Positions 11,362-20,397 are shown, counted from the first letter of the stretch. The stretch is DNA of 64,000 nt from JACRCT01 sp049841135 (GCA_049841135.1 JASGHK010000008.1:1550001-1614000), one strand, 5' to 3'. The notes: generated by a model from the letters alone, not told the origin. Made by a program: numbers and translations.

Positions 11362-11883
11362 TCAGACCATCCGCCGGCCGATCGCCTCCATCCACGGGCG
11401 CAGCGCCGGGTCGGTGATGGCCCGGTCGGCGCTGGCGAAGAACTCGCGCATGCCTGGCCTCCCGGCCTCGTGGTGAGCAAGCGCCTGGATGGCCATGTCC
11501 AGCTTGTCGAGCTCGCGGACCAGCCGCGCCTCCGGGTCGGCGCCGTTCTCGAACGCGTCCCAGAGCGCGGCGAGCTGCGGCCGACCGAGCGCGCGGGTCA
11601 TCTCGGAGATCGCCTCGTGCTCCCGGCGCGACTTCTCCTCTCGCGAGACGGGATCGACGGGTGTGAGGTCGCCGACGCGCACCTCCGCCAGGTCGTGCAG
11701 CGTGGCGTAGGCGAGCGCCTTGGCGAGGTCGATGCCTTCGGGAGCCACCGCCAGCACCAGCCAGGCGACGCCCCAGCTGTGGCTCGCCACCGTCTCCGGC
11801 GCGGGGACTCCTTTGCGAACCCAGCCGGCGCGAGGCAACGCCTTGAGCTTCACGGCTTCGAGCAGCATGTCCAAGCGATCCAT
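11362..11883 (-). CDS. HD-domain hydrolase, YfbR/HDDC2-like
   Basis: A 173-residue cytosolic metal-dependent phosphohydrolase. The HD motif set is present: the first His in ASHSWG (residue 34), the HD pair in LHDLAEVRVGD (about 67-68), the following E-x-x-x-G-D, and the later Asp in RELDKLDMAIQA. This is the signature of 5'-deoxynucleotidase / HDDC2 proteins that act on nucleoside monophosphates; substrate specificity is inferred only. The ATG at 11883 was chosen because the family N-terminus begins with LDMLLEAVKLK. The longer upstream frame is Arg-rich and lacks family character. Confidence 0.82.
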   Translation of the reverse strand: MDRLDMLLEAVKLKALPRAGWVRKGVPAPETVASHSWGVAWLVLAVAPEGIDLAKALAYATLHDLAEVRVGDLTPVDPVSREEKSRREHEAISEMTRALGRPQLAALWDAFENGADPEARLVRELDKLDMAIQALAHHEAGRPGMREFFASADRAITDPALRPWMEAIGRRMV

Positions 11884-12062
11884 GCGTCTGTCTTGGCACC
11901 CTCGGGGCGTCTCGATCAACGGTTCGATGACGGCGCCGACACCGGGCCAGCCACTGGCAGGTGCGCACGGTCGGTCTGCGGAAGGCCGGCACCTCGCTCC
12001 AGCCGACGGTCCACGAGTCCTGGCTCTGCGGCGGGTAGTGGTTCCGACGGGTGGAGATGGCG

Positions 12063-12068
12063 TATAGA
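12063..12068 (+). promoter_or_regulatory. candidate -10 box, leaderless start of Sel1 gene
   Basis: TATAGA lies 8 bases before the ATG at 12077, the same spacing as at the M64 gene. No ribosome site fits between them. Confidence 0.45.
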
Positions 12069-12076
12069 CGGCGGCG

Positions 12077-13141
12077 ATGATCGCCCTGCTCGCCGCTTCG
12101 CTCCTCCTCTTCACGGCTGCGCCGCCGCCGGCTCGCGCGGCCGACCCCAAGCTCGCCTCCGCCTGCGCGGCCAAGAAGGCCGGCGCCTGCCTCGCGCTCG
12201 CCACCGACCGCCTGGCCGCCGGGGATGACGCCGGCGCCGCCACGGCCTTCCGCTCGGCATGCGAGCTGGGAGAGCAGGCGGCGTGCTGCGAGCTGGGCGC
12301 GGCCATGCACCTGGGCAAGGGCGTTCCCAAGGACCTCCCCAAGGCGCGCGCCCTTTACCAGAAGGGCTGCGACGGCAAAGCGCCGCGCTGCTGCGACAAC
12401 CTGGGGCTCGTCTACCTCGAAGGCGACGGCGTGAAGGCCGATCCGTCGTTGGCGGGCACGCTCTTCGAGAAGGCTTGCGCCGCGGGCGACGCGATGGGCT
12501 GCCTGCACCAGGGCACCGGGCTCGCCTCGAAGGATCCCAAGGCGGCCCAGGCGCTCTTCGGCAAGGCCTGCGACGCCGGAGTGCTGCGCGGCTGCGCCCT
12601 GCTCGGCACCGCGATGGCCCACACCGGCGAGGAGCCCCCGCGGATGGCGGCGCTGCTCCAGAAGGCCTGCGACGGCGGCGAGTCGGCCGCGTGCGTGAAC
12701 CTGGGCAACGTGCTCGTCAGCGGCCGGACCCTGGCCATTGATTACCCACGCGCCGCCGCGCTCTTCGGCAAGGCCTGCCAGGGCACCGTGACCGACGGCT
12801 GCGGACCGCTCGCGCGCCTCCACTTCAAGGGCCTGGGGGTCGCCAAGGACGAGGCGCAGGCCGCCGGGCTCTACGGCCTCGCGTGCAAGGGCGGCAACCC
12901 CGAGTCCTGCGCGCGCCTGGCCGAGCTCTACAGCGTGGGCCGCGGCGTCGAGAAGAGCGACGAGCAGTCGTTCCTGCTCTTCAAGCAGGCCTGCGCCGGC
13001 AACGACGTGGACAGCTGCGCCAACGTCGGGATGATGCTCCTGCGCGGCCTCGGCACTCCGGCGGACCCGGCCAAGGGCGCCGCGCTCATCCGCAAGGCGT
13101 GCGAGGTGGGCTCGAAGGGCGCGTGCCAGATGCTGAAGTAG
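12077..13141 (+). CDS. Sel1/TPR-like repeat protein, secreted
   Basis: A 354-residue protein with a signal peptide (about 1-22) followed by eight or nine Sel1-like repeats of about 36 residues (A-A-x-L-x-x-K-A-C-x-x-G-x-x-x-x-C-x-x-L-G). Nearly every repeat carries a pair of cysteines in the C-x6-8-C pattern, and one has Cys-Cys. The cysteine pairs suggest disulphide-stapled helical repeats outside the cytoplasm. Sel1 repeats mediate protein-protein interaction; the partner is unknown. It is convergent with the pyruvate kinase gene across a repeat-bearing gap. Confidence 0.8.
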   Translation: MIALLAASLLLFTAAPPPARAADPKLASACAAKKAGACLALATDRLAAGDDAGAATAFRSACELGEQAACCELGAAMHLGKGVPKDLPKARALYQKGCDGKAPRCCDNLGLVYLEGDGVKADPSLAGTLFEKACAAGDAMGCLHQGTGLASKDPKAAQALFGKACDAGVLRGCALLGTAMAHTGEEPPRMAALLQKACDGGESAACVNLGNVLVSGRTLAIDYPRAAALFGKACQGTVTDGCGPLARLHFKGLGVAKDEAQAAGLYGLACKGGNPESCARLAELYSVGRGVEKSDEQSFLLFKQACAGNDVDSCANVGMMLLRGLGTPADPAKGAALIRKACEVGSKGACQMLK

Positions 13142-13530
13142 GGGTAGTGTCGGGCTTCCACGCGCTTACACGCCCGGGCGCCCTCACAATCCTTCTTCCT
13201 GAGGCGCGCTGTCGGGGCAGCGCCGAGCACTACCCCCGGACAGCGCGCCTCCGATTCTCTGGTTCGTGAGATTACCCCCGGCGTGGAAGCCGGCCCACAC
13301 CCAGAGCGAACCTCAGACACTCACATTCGGGAAGATGTCCCCGGCGTGGAAGCGCGTGGAAGCCGGGCCCACACCCAGAGCGCGCCTCAGACACTCACTT
13401 TCGGGAAGATGCCCCCGGCGTGGAAGCCGAGCCCACACCCCTGAGGTGCGATGGCTGCAGGAATCCATGTCAAGAAGTAGCTGCCTATCTTTAGCAAGTC
13501 CGGTTCGTACGTCAGGACCTCGCAGGCGGT
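13142..13530. repeat. convergent intergenic region with 2.5 imperfect direct repeats
   Basis: I see no gene in this 389-base gap between two convergent genes. A unit of about 63-75 bases is repeated. Copy 1 is about 13271-13333, copy 2 is 13334-13408 and a partial third is 13409-13445. Each starts with CCCCGGCGTGGAAG and runs through CCACACCCAGAGCG and CCTCAGACACTCAC to CGGGAAGATG. Copy 2 carries an internal doubling of GCGTGGAAG. The region from 13480 to 13505 is markedly AT-richer than its surroundings. The function is unknown; it may be a 3' UTR or replication-slippage array. Confidence 0.7.
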
Positions 13531-14943
13531 CTACCCGCGGACCTTCCAGAGCTTGAGGACGTTGGTCTGGAACTTCTCGTCGGCGATGACCATGCCGAAG
13601 CTCACCGCGATGTCGTCGCCCGGCTTGACCAGCTTGCGCTCGAGCAGGCTCTTCTCGGCCTGCTCCACCACGCCCTTGACGCCCTCGACCCAGGCGCCGT
13701 GCATCGGCAGCACTCCCCAGCACAGCGCCAGCCGCTGCAGCACCCTGGCGTGACGCGAGAAGCAGATGACCGCGGCGCGCGGGCGGTTGGCGCTGACGAG
13801 CTGCGCCGAGGAGCCGCTCTCGCTGTAGACGGCGATGGCGGCGAGGTTGCTCTCCTTGGCGATGGCGGTCGCGGCGTCGGCGATGGCGTGCGAGTAGGTC
13901 TTGTTGGGCACCGGGGCGCGCTTGGCGATGGCGTCCGCCTGGAACTGGCTCGCCTCCACCTCGTTGATGACGTTGACCAGCGTCTTGACGGCCTCGATGG
14001 GGTACTTGCCCACGCTGGTCTCGCCCGAGAGCATGACCGCGTCGGTGCCGTCGAGCACCGCGTTGGCGACGTCGCTGACCTCGGCGCGGGTCGGCACCGC
14101 GTTGTTGATCATCGACTCCAGCATCTGGGTGGCGGTGATGGCCGGCTTCGCCCGCGGGGTGATGGCCTGCAGGATGCGCTTCTGGATGACCGGCACCTTC
14201 TCGTGCCCCGCCTCCACGCCCAGATCGCCACGCGCCACCATCGCGCCGTCGGCCACGTCGAGGATCTCCTCCAGGTGGTCGATGGCCTCCGGCTTCTCTA
14301 GCTTGGCGATGACCGGGATGCCGCCGGAGAGGTCCTTGGCCTCCTGCACGTCCTTGGCGCTGCGCACGAACGAGAGCGCGAAGTAGTCCACGCCCAGCTC
14401 GCGGCCGAAGGCGATGTCCTTCTTGTCCTTCTCGGTCAGCGCCGGCGTCGACAGCGGCGTGCCGGGCAGGTTCATGCCCTTCTTGTCCTTGAGCGGGCCG
14501 CCGACCACGACCACACAGTGCACGTCTCCGCCCGCGATCTCCTTCACCTCGAGGCGGAGCAGGCCGTCGTCCAGGAGGATGGGGTCGCCCACGCGCACGT
14601 CCTGGGGCAGCGGCTTGTAGCTGTGCGAGACGCGCTCCGCGGTGCCTTCGCACGGCTCGGTGGTCAGGACGATCCTCGCGCCCGGGACCAGCGTCACCGG
14701 CTGGCTGTTCTTCATCTTGTCGACGCGGATTCTGGGGCCCGAAAGGTCGGCGAGGATGGCCACGGGCTTTCCGACCTTGGCGGAGGCGGCGCGCACGTCG
14801 TTGAAGGTCTGGCGGTGGAAGTCGTGGTCGCCGTGCGAGAAGTTGAGCCGCGCGACGTCCATGCCGGCTTCGATGAGCCTGACCAGCATCTCCACGCCGG
14901 CGGTCGCCGGTCCGAGGGTGCAGACGATCTTCACCTTGCGCAT
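13531..14943 (-). CDS. pyk: pyruvate kinase
   Basis: Glycolytic enzyme converting phosphoenolpyruvate and ADP to pyruvate and ATP. The 470-residue length is typical of bacterial Pyk. The N-terminal signature KIVCTLGPAT is followed by MDVARLNFSHG. The active-site region contains IAKLEKPEAIDHLEEI, with the catalytic Lys and metal-binding Glu, and then GAMVARGDLGVE. The effector-domain end contains RPRAAVICFSRHARVLQRLAL. The ATG at 14943 fits the family N-terminus (MRKVKIVCT). It is a single-gene unit facing the divergent YdeI-like gene. Confidence 0.97.
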   Translation of the reverse strand: MRKVKIVCTLGPATAGVEMLVRLIEAGMDVARLNFSHGDHDFHRQTFNDVRAASAKVGKPVAILADLSGPRIRVDKMKNSQPVTLVPGARIVLTTEPCEGTAERVSHSYKPLPQDVRVGDPILLDDGLLRLEVKEIAGGDVHCVVVVGGPLKDKKGMNLPGTPLSTPALTEKDKKDIAFGRELGVDYFALSFVRSAKDVQEAKDLSGGIPVIAKLEKPEAIDHLEEILDVADGAMVARGDLGVEAGHEKVPVIQKRILQAITPRAKPAITATQMLESMINNAVPTRAEVSDVANAVLDGTDAVMLSGETSVGKYPIEAVKTLVNVINEVEASQFQADAIAKRAPVPNKTYSHAIADAATAIAKESNLAAIAVYSESGSSAQLVSANRPRAAVICFSRHARVLQRLALCWGVLPMHGAWVEGVKGVVEQAEKSLLERKLVKPGDDIAVSFGMVIADEKFQTNVLKLWKVRG

Positions 14944-15021
14944 TCGGGCCTCCCATTGAGAGCGGGCATCGTGGCAGGTTGTGGCACAGGGCTCAACCGC
15001 GCCCCCGGCAGGAGGATCTCC

Positions 15022-15591
15022 GTGAAGACGCTCGAGGTGAAGTCACGTTCGGCCTGGCGCCGCTGGCTCCAGACGCACCACTCTCGCGAGCGGGAGATCT
15101 GGCTCGTCTTCTACAAGGTCGGCTCGCCCAAGCGGACGTTCGTCTACGCCGAGGCGCTCGACGAGGCGCTCTGCTGGGGGTGGATCGACAGCCTGATCAA
15201 ACGGCTGGACGACGAGCGGTACGCGCAGAAGTTCACGCCCCGCGCGGACCCGCGAAAGTGGTCGCCCACCAACGTCGCGAAGATGCGCGAGCTGTTGGCC
15301 GCGGGCGTCGTTCAGCCCGCCGGACTCGCCGCCGTTGCGCCCGAGGTGCTCCAGCGCATCCAGGACGGCCAGCCGGTGGCGAAGCGTCCCCCGCCGCAGA
15401 TGCCGGCCGAGCTGGGCGCGCTGCTCACGGAGGACGCCAAGGCAGACGCGTTCTTCCGGTCGCTGCCGCCCTCTGCCCAGCGGCTCTTCCTGGGCTGGGT
15501 CGGGCAGGCGAAGCGCCCCGAGACGCGCGAGAAGCGCTCCAAGGAAGCCGTCGCCCTGCTGGCGCAGGGCAAGAGGCTCGCAGGGAAGTAG
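15022..15591 (+). CDS. YdeI/OmpD-associated (OmdA) family protein
   Basis: A 189-residue cytosolic protein. The family core is obvious: a Trp-rich N-terminal half with CWGWIDS, then DERYAQKFTPR and KWSPTNVAKMREL, matching the YdeI/OmdA family. Members are implicated in envelope stress or antimicrobial resistance in enterobacteria, but the biochemical role is unknown. The GTG at 15022 is supported by a GGAGG site at 15011-15015 and by the family N-terminus. The last 40 residues are Lys/Arg-rich helices. Confidence 0.8.
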   Translation: MKTLEVKSRSAWRRWLQTHHSREREIWLVFYKVGSPKRTFVYAEALDEALCWGWIDSLIKRLDDERYAQKFTPRADPRKWSPTNVAKMRELLAAGVVQPAGLAAVAPEVLQRIQDGQPVAKRPPPQMPAELGALLTEDAKADAFFRSLPPSAQRLFLGWVGQAKRPETREKRSKEAVALLAQGKRLAGK

Positions 15592-15605
15592 TCCAATCGC
15601 GTCCG

Positions 15606-16673
15606 CTAGGCGCGCTTGGCTTTGGCCCGGACCAGCTCGACGCGCGAGGCGCACAGCTCCAGCAGCTGCCGCAGCCGGACGTCCGAGGCCTTTCGCGCCG
15701 CACGCACGTAGTACGAGTACGCGCCGTCATAGTTGCCCGCCAGCTCGTCAATCTGCGCGAGGCCGAACAGGCACTGCGGCGAGTCGACGCCGGCCGCCTC
15801 GAGCGCCTTCTGGTAGAGCTGCCGCGCGCGGTCCAGGTCGCCTTTGCGGAAGAGCGCGTCCGCCAGGTCCTGACCCGCCGACCGGTGCGCGGGGGCGACG
15901 GCGAGCGCCTTCTCCAGGTGCTCGATGCCCTGGGCCAGGCGGTGGTCGGCGAAGGCGGTGGCGAGCAGCGCGCCGAGCCTGCCGTGCGCGTCGGCGTTCT
16001 CGGGCAGGAGCTTGACCAGCTCCTCCAGCTGGCGGCGCGCATTGGGGTAGTCGCTCGAGTACATCGACCGACCGACCTTGGCGAAGCGCTCCTCCAGCTC
16101 GTGTGGCGTCAGCCCCGCCAGCGGCACGAACCAGCGCTCCGACGAGCGGTCGATGAGGCCGCAGAGCCCCCGCAGCGCGGCGTGGTCCTCGCCCTCCGGG
16201 ACGAGCGGCGACAGGCGCATCGACTCGCGGGAGGCGGGGTCGAGCGGCTTGACCTTGCCCGCCGCTTCCTGGAGCCGCTGGATGGCGGCCACCAGCGCGC
16301 CGAGGCTTCGGGCCTCGGCCTTGACCAGCGCGTCGCCGAGCATGCGCACCAGCTGGCGGTGCTCGATCTCCGGCTGGAGATACGCGAGGTCCTTCTCTTC
16401 ACCGCCGATCTTGAACTTCCGGGCCTTGTCGTCGACCTGGACCTTGAGGGCGCCCGAATCCATGGCGCCGTAGGTCAGCTCGAGCTCGAAGTAGCTGGCC
16501 TTGCCGCGCCCCCACGGCAGCGAGCTGCGCAGGTCGACCTTCACCTCCTGGCCCTCGCCGCCGCAGGCCTTCGCGGCGGAGACGAGGTGCTCGATGGCGT
16601 CGAGCTTCTTGCCCAGCTCCATGCCGCAGGTGCACTGCGACTCGGGCTCTTCGTGCGGAAGGGTGCGGCTCAT
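15606..16673 (-). CDS. TPR-repeat protein
   Basis: A 355-residue cytosolic-looking protein without a signal peptide. Residues 1-215 form an unrecognised domain with an N-terminal C-T-C-G motif. Residues from about 215 to 345 hold three or four tetratricopeptide repeats (for example ENADAHGRLGALLATAFADH, then AHRSAGQDLADALFRKGDLD). The ATG at 16673 is preferred over an upstream in-frame start because GGGGGAA lies at the right spacing and the extra residues look non-coding. The function is unknown; TPRs suggest a scaffold role. Confidence 0.72.
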   Translation of the reverse strand: MSRTLPHEEPESQCTCGMELGKKLDAIEHLVSAAKACGGEGQEVKVDLRSSLPWGRGKASYFELELTYGAMDSGALKVQVDDKARKFKIGGEEKDLAYLQPEIEHRQLVRMLGDALVKAEARSLGALVAAIQRLQEAAGKVKPLDPASRESMRLSPLVPEGEDHAALRGLCGLIDRSSERWFVPLAGLTPHELEERFAKVGRSMYSSDYPNARRQLEELVKLLPENADAHGRLGALLATAFADHRLAQGIEHLEKALAVAPAHRSAGQDLADALFRKGDLDRARQLYQKALEAAGVDSPQCLFGLAQIDELAGNYDGAYSYYVRAARKASDVRLRQLLELCASRVELVRAKAKRA

Positions 16674-16758
16674 GGTTCCCCCAGGGTTGGTCTCTTGGGC
16701 CGCGCGACGCGCACGGCGAGGCTCCGGAGGATACCGGACTTCCGGCCCCATGCGCCGC

Positions 16759-17553
16759 TCAGGGCTGGGCGGGCGCCTCGGCCTCGGCCTCGTTCTCAGC
16801 CACGGGCGCAGGGTCGTTCTCAGGCTCGGGCTCCTCCGTCTCCCCCAGCATCTCGAGGTCGGCGGGGAGGCTCGCCTCGTACCTCAGCAGCAGATCGACG
16901 TTTGCGTCGCCGTACCGCGCGCGCATCCCCGTCGCGGCCTCGCGAAGAGACTCCTCCGCGTGCTCCCGCACGCTGTCGAGGAACCGCCGCTCCGCGGTTC
17001 CCGCTCGTCCGCGCAGGTCCGGCAAGGGCTGGAGCTCGTCCGGCTCGCGCAGGCTCGCCAGCTCCTGGCAGAGCGTCTCGGCATGGGCCACTTCCACGCG
17101 CGAGAGCCCGAACCGCGCGAACGACCGCTCCGGCGGTTCCACGTCCACGAAGTCGCGGGCGCGCTCGCGCACGGCCTCGGAGTAGCGCTCGTCGTCGGCC
17201 ACGCGCTGCTCCAGCTGGGCGAGCGCATTGGCGTCGTGCAGGTGTCGCTGCCAGTCGAGGTAATGCCGCAGCACCGTCTCGGAGAGCGTCCAGTCCACAC
17301 GCTCCGGCGCCTCCTCGACTTCGGCGACGGCCGGCGCCTCCTCCCCTGGGGCCTGCGTGGGAACACCGAGGCCCCACAGGCCCAGACCCTCGAGCTGCGG
17401 CGGAGCCTGAAGCACCTGAGGCAGCACCACCGACGGGGCTTCGTCGGCGTTGGGCACGTCGACGGGAACGGGCTCCGCGGGCAGCTCCTCGCAGGCGGAG
17501 AGCAGGGTGGTGGCGACGGTGGCGATGAGGATGAGCGGGTGGCGAACGGTCAT
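16759..17553 (-). CDS. hypothetical acidic lipoprotein
   Basis: A 264-residue lipoprotein with lipobox L-L-S-A-C (Cys21). A Pro/Val/Glu-rich linker to about residue 80 is followed by a largely helical domain and a very acidic Glu/Pro/Ala tail (about 235-264). I recognise no family. The ATG at 17553 is chosen because it directly precedes the signal peptide. It is probably co-oriented with, but separate from, the TPR gene 85 bases downstream. Confidence 0.62.
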   Translation of the reverse strand: MTVRHPLILIATVATTLLSACEELPAEPVPVDVPNADEAPSVVLPQVLQAPPQLEGLGLWGLGVPTQAPGEEAPAVAEVEEAPERVDWTLSETVLRHYLDWQRHLHDANALAQLEQRVADDERYSEAVRERARDFVDVEPPERSFARFGLSRVEVAHAETLCQELASLREPDELQPLPDLRGRAGTAERRFLDSVREHAEESLREAATGMRARYGDANVDLLLRYEASLPADLEMLGETEEPEPENDPAPVAENEAEAEAPAQP

Positions 17554-17672
17554 GGCGGGCTCCTTGTGCCGGAGTGGCAATGCAAGGAGCCGTGCCAGCG
17601 CATCGCCTGGGAGAGGCAGGAGCTGCGCTGTCACGCCGGTTGACGAAGCGCCAAGCGGCGTAGCGGAGACTC

Positions 17673-18011
17673 TCAGTCGAACGGCGGCACGGGCTTGCTC
17701 TCGCCCGGCTTGAGGCCGCCCAGGTGCTTGAGGATGTTGGCGTACTCCGGATGGCTCTTCGGGTAGGTGAGCATCGCGTCGCCGACCGCTCCGCCACCCG
17801 TGGCGCGCAGCATCATCACGATCGTCCCGTCGTCCTTCATGGTCGCGGTACCGATGGATTCCGGCATCTTGTCCTCCTTGGCCGGCGCCTTGGCCGGAGC
17901 CTTGCTGGGCGACTTCCCGCCCTTCTGGTCAGGGGCCTTCTCGGCGGCGGGGACCGCGACCGGCGCCAGCAGCGACACGGCGGCGGCGATGGCTGGGAGC
18001 TTCCTTCGCAT
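17673..18011 (-). CDS. small secreted protein, Lys/Pro-rich linker
   Basis: A 112-residue protein with a clear signal peptide ending at V-P-A-A. A Lys/Ala/Pro linker (about 24-48) is followed by a compact domain of about 60 residues that contains a G-T-I-V-M-M-L-R-A strand and ends in PVPPFD. I recognise no family. The upstream sequence carries CCGGATAGTC on the minus strand, the same promoter-like string as found before the 20259 gene. Confidence 0.6.
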   Translation of the reverse strand: MRRKLPAIAAAVSLLAPVAVPAAEKAPDQKGGKSPSKAPAKAPAKEDKMPESIGTATMKDDGTIVMMLRATGGGAVGDAMLTYPKSHPEYANILKHLGGLKPGESKPVPPFD

Positions 18012-18175
18012 CTCGCGACTCCAAGAGCACCTACGCCGCGACTATCCGGCCGATGAGGTGCGGGCGCAAGGCGCGGGAATGGATAGGGATTGGACGGCGA
18101 GGCGGCGCGTAGCCGCTTGCTAAAGATATGTCAGCACTCATCAACAACGTTCACGGCGGCGAATCCGGGAGCGGG

Positions 18176-18850
18176 TCAGCGAGCCGCCACCAGGCGATCG
18201 ACCTTGCCCGCCACCACCCTCACCTCACCCGCCGCATCGACCTCGATCGCCGCGTTGGTGCGGATGCCGTGGCCTTCCGCGCCGCGGTCGACGAGTCCCA
18301 AGAGCGCGTGCAGCTCCACCCAGCGGTCCTCCTCGCCGTGCGTGTCACAGTAGACGCCCGCGAAGCCCAGGCAGTCGAAGACCTCGGCGCTCGAGTCGTC
18401 CTCCGGATCGCGCCAGCGCACCCACTGCCTGGCGAGCATGATGGCCCCGGCCGAGGCGCCGAAGAACGGGACGCCGCGCGCGCGCTGGGCTTCCAGGAGC
18501 CCGACGGCGTCCTTCTCGCGCAGCGTCTCCATCCCCTCCTCCACGTCGCCGCCGCCCATGAAGATCGCGTCCGCGGATTCGAGCACGCCCCTGGCCTTGG
18601 CCACGCTGCCCTTGCGGCCCGCCAGCGGCGCCAGCGCGAAGTCGCACTCCCCCGCGCTCTCCAGCAGCCCCTTCATGAAGCCGATGAAGCGCGGGTCGTC
18701 GCCGTTGGCCGTCCCCACGTAGCCGACGAGAGGCCTCTGCTTTCCGGTCGAGGCGAACACCTTCGCCAGGAGCCTGGAGTAGGCGCTTCGGCTGCCGCCG
18801 GGCCCACCGGCGAGCAGCAACACGGAGGGAAGAGGCCGAGGCTTGGCCAT
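18176..18850 (-). CDS. peptidase S51 / cyanophycinase-like hydrolase
   Basis: A 224-residue protein with the S51 (dipeptidase E / cyanophycinase) fold, a class-I glutaminase-like flavodoxin core. Motifs seen are LLLAGGPGGS at the N-terminus, IFMGGGDVEEG near residue 93, and the nucleophile motif G-A-S-A-G-A near residue 130, with Ser as the presumed catalytic residue. Family members cleave Asp-X or beta-Asp-Arg peptides; the substrate here is unknown. The ATG is 2 bases after the stop of the upstream ligase gene, so the pair is almost certainly co-translated. Confidence 0.78.
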   Translation of the reverse strand: MAKPRPLPSVLLLAGGPGGSRSAYSRLLAKVFASTGKQRPLVGYVGTANGDDPRFIGFMKGLLESAGECDFALAPLAGRKGSVAKARGVLESADAIFMGGGDVEEGMETLREKDAVGLLEAQRARGVPFFGASAGAIMLARQWVRWRDPEDDSSAEVFDCLGFAGVYCDTHGEEDRWVELHALLGLVDRGAEGHGIRTNAAIEVDAAGEVRVVAGKVDRLVAAR

Positions 18851-18852
18851 GG

Positions 18853-20259
18853 TCAGCACTCCTGGGGCGCGGGTAGCGGAAACGGCGGGGGCAGCGCCTC
18901 GGCCGCGACGAACGCGTTCGCGTCCACCGGGAAGAGCGGCTTGACCAGGCGGTACTTGCCGGACGCCTCGGGCGGCAGGTCGCGCGCCTCCTCGACGGCG
19001 GTCCGTGCGCCGGGTCCGTAGATCTCCGCGAGCGCCTGCCTCGCCTGCCGCGCCACGTCCGCATCGAAGCCGCGGTCGCAGCAGACCTTCAGCTCGTAGG
19101 TGCGCGGGTCGCTCTGGCGAAGCTGGTACTCGTCGATGGCGCGGATCGCCGCGAGCCGGCGGTCGACCACGGCCTGCGTCACCGGGACGCCTTCGGGCGT
19201 CAGCGTCAGGTTCACCGTCCGGCCTTCGATGGCGCTCAGCGTCAGCCCCTCGCTGCGCCCGCAGGGGCACGGGCCGTTGGCGAGGCGCCCGAGGTCGCCC
19301 ACGTCGAAGCGGACGAGCGTGCGCCACGGGTTGTCGAAGGTGGTGACCAGCAGCTTGCCCACTGCGGGCCCGCCGCAGCCGTCGCGGAACGGAAGGAAAT
19401 CGACCCGGCACTTCTCCACGTTCTGGTGCAGCCGGCCGTGCTCGCACTCGATGAAGACGTAGCCCGCCTCGGTGGTCCCGTAGGAGCTCATCACCGGCGC
19501 GCCGAAGACCTGCTCGAGGTGCCGGCGGTGGATGGCCGACGGCATCTCGTAGGTGAGGGCGATCAGCCCCGGTCGATAGGCGCGGCGGCCGGCGCGCAGC
19601 GCGTAGCGGCACAACCGGCTGAGGAGCGACGGGTTGGCCTCGAGCACGTCCGGCCGGTACTCGTCCAGCTCGCGCAGCATCCGCTCGCAGTGCCGGTCGG
19701 TCCAGGCCAGCGGGTCGGCCAGCTCGTTCAGGTAGAGGAAGCGCGCCAGCCGCCGCTGCTCGAACGGCAGCTCCTTGGTCGCGACGACGCCCACGTTGAG
19801 CGGGTTGCTGAGGATGGCCTCGCGGTGCGTCCCGGTGGCCAGGCGCGCGGCGTGCGCGTTGAGCTGCCAGGACGCGCGCTCCGAGGCGTCCCACCAGGCC
19901 TGGTCCCAGACGTTGACGATCTTGTCCTCGGTCGTGCCGCTGGTGGCCACCAGGTCCACCTGCCCGGCTCGCAGCGCCTCCTCGAGCGAGCGGCCCGGGG
20001 AGACGAAGGCCGCCGGCCCAAGGAGGTTCATCTCGCGCTTGGTCAGCGCTGGCAGCGCCCGGAACCGCTCGTCGACCGAGACCGAGAGGCCGCGGTCCAG
20101 AGGCTTCCAGGTCCAGTAGGCCGGCACCTGCGCGAGGGCGTGGTCGAGCAGGTCGTTGCAGCGCTGGGAGAAAGACTTCGTCGGAGGGGAACCGGAGCGG
20201 CTGGCGAAGTCGAACGTCAAGGCATCCTGTTGCTGGCTCGAAGAGGTCGGCTGGCGCAC
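18853..20259 (-). CDS. PaaK-like AMP-forming ligase (phenylacetate-CoA ligase family)
   Basis: An adenylating enzyme of 468 residues, resembling phenylacetate-CoA ligase and coenzyme F390 synthetase. Motifs seen are the AMP-binding loop ATSGTTEDK near residue 116, SSYGTTEAGY near 258, the TTFDNPWRTLVRFDVGDLG segment with the conserved Arg-x-Asp-x-G-Asp, and CPCGRSEG with a Cys pair (possible zinc site) before IEGR. The substrate is unknown. The GTG at 20259 is favoured because a GATAGT box (plus coordinates 20267-20272) lies 7 bases upstream, giving a leaderless start. A TTG at 20220 is the alternative. It is coupled to the S51 gene. Confidence 0.82.
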   Translation of the reverse strand: MRQPTSSSQQQDALTFDFASRSGSPPTKSFSQRCNDLLDHALAQVPAYWTWKPLDRGLSVSVDERFRALPALTKREMNLLGPAAFVSPGRSLEEALRAGQVDLVATSGTTEDKIVNVWDQAWWDASERASWQLNAHAARLATGTHREAILSNPLNVGVVATKELPFEQRRLARFLYLNELADPLAWTDRHCERMLRELDEYRPDVLEANPSLLSRLCRYALRAGRRAYRPGLIALTYEMPSAIHRRHLEQVFGAPVMSSYGTTEAGYVFIECEHGRLHQNVEKCRVDFLPFRDGCGGPAVGKLLVTTFDNPWRTLVRFDVGDLGRLANGPCPCGRSEGLTLSAIEGRTVNLTLTPEGVPVTQAVVDRRLAAIRAIDEYQLRQSDPRTYELKVCCDRGFDADVARQARQALAEIYGPGARTAVEEARDLPPEASGKYRLVKPLFPVDANAFVAAEALPPPFPLPAPQEC

Positions 20260-20266
20260 GGCGGGG

Positions 20267-20272
20267 ACTATC
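20267..20272 (-). promoter_or_regulatory. candidate -10 box GATAGT, leaderless start of ligase gene
   Basis: On the minus strand GATAGT is followed by 7 bases and the GTG at 20259. The surrounding CCGGATAGTC also occurs upstream of the 18011 gene, which supports a promoter element. Confidence 0.4.
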
Positions 20273-20397
20273 CGGCGGATGCGCGGGTCGCGCAAGGCGG
20301 CCTTTTCGGGCTTCGGGCTTCCCTGTTCCGCCAATCGCAGGCGCAGCCCTCGAACACGAGCGGCGCTAGAGTGGGGTCCTAACGCTGGAGCGCCCCC

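Noticed and set aside
13486..18128. A 13-base AT-rich inverted pair (TATCTTTAGCAAG / CTTGCTAAAGATA) flanking pyk and six other genes
   Set aside because: It could be a mobile-element end pair, but matches of this length are expected by chance in 64 kb when all inverted pairs are compared, and no transposase or target-site duplication is present.
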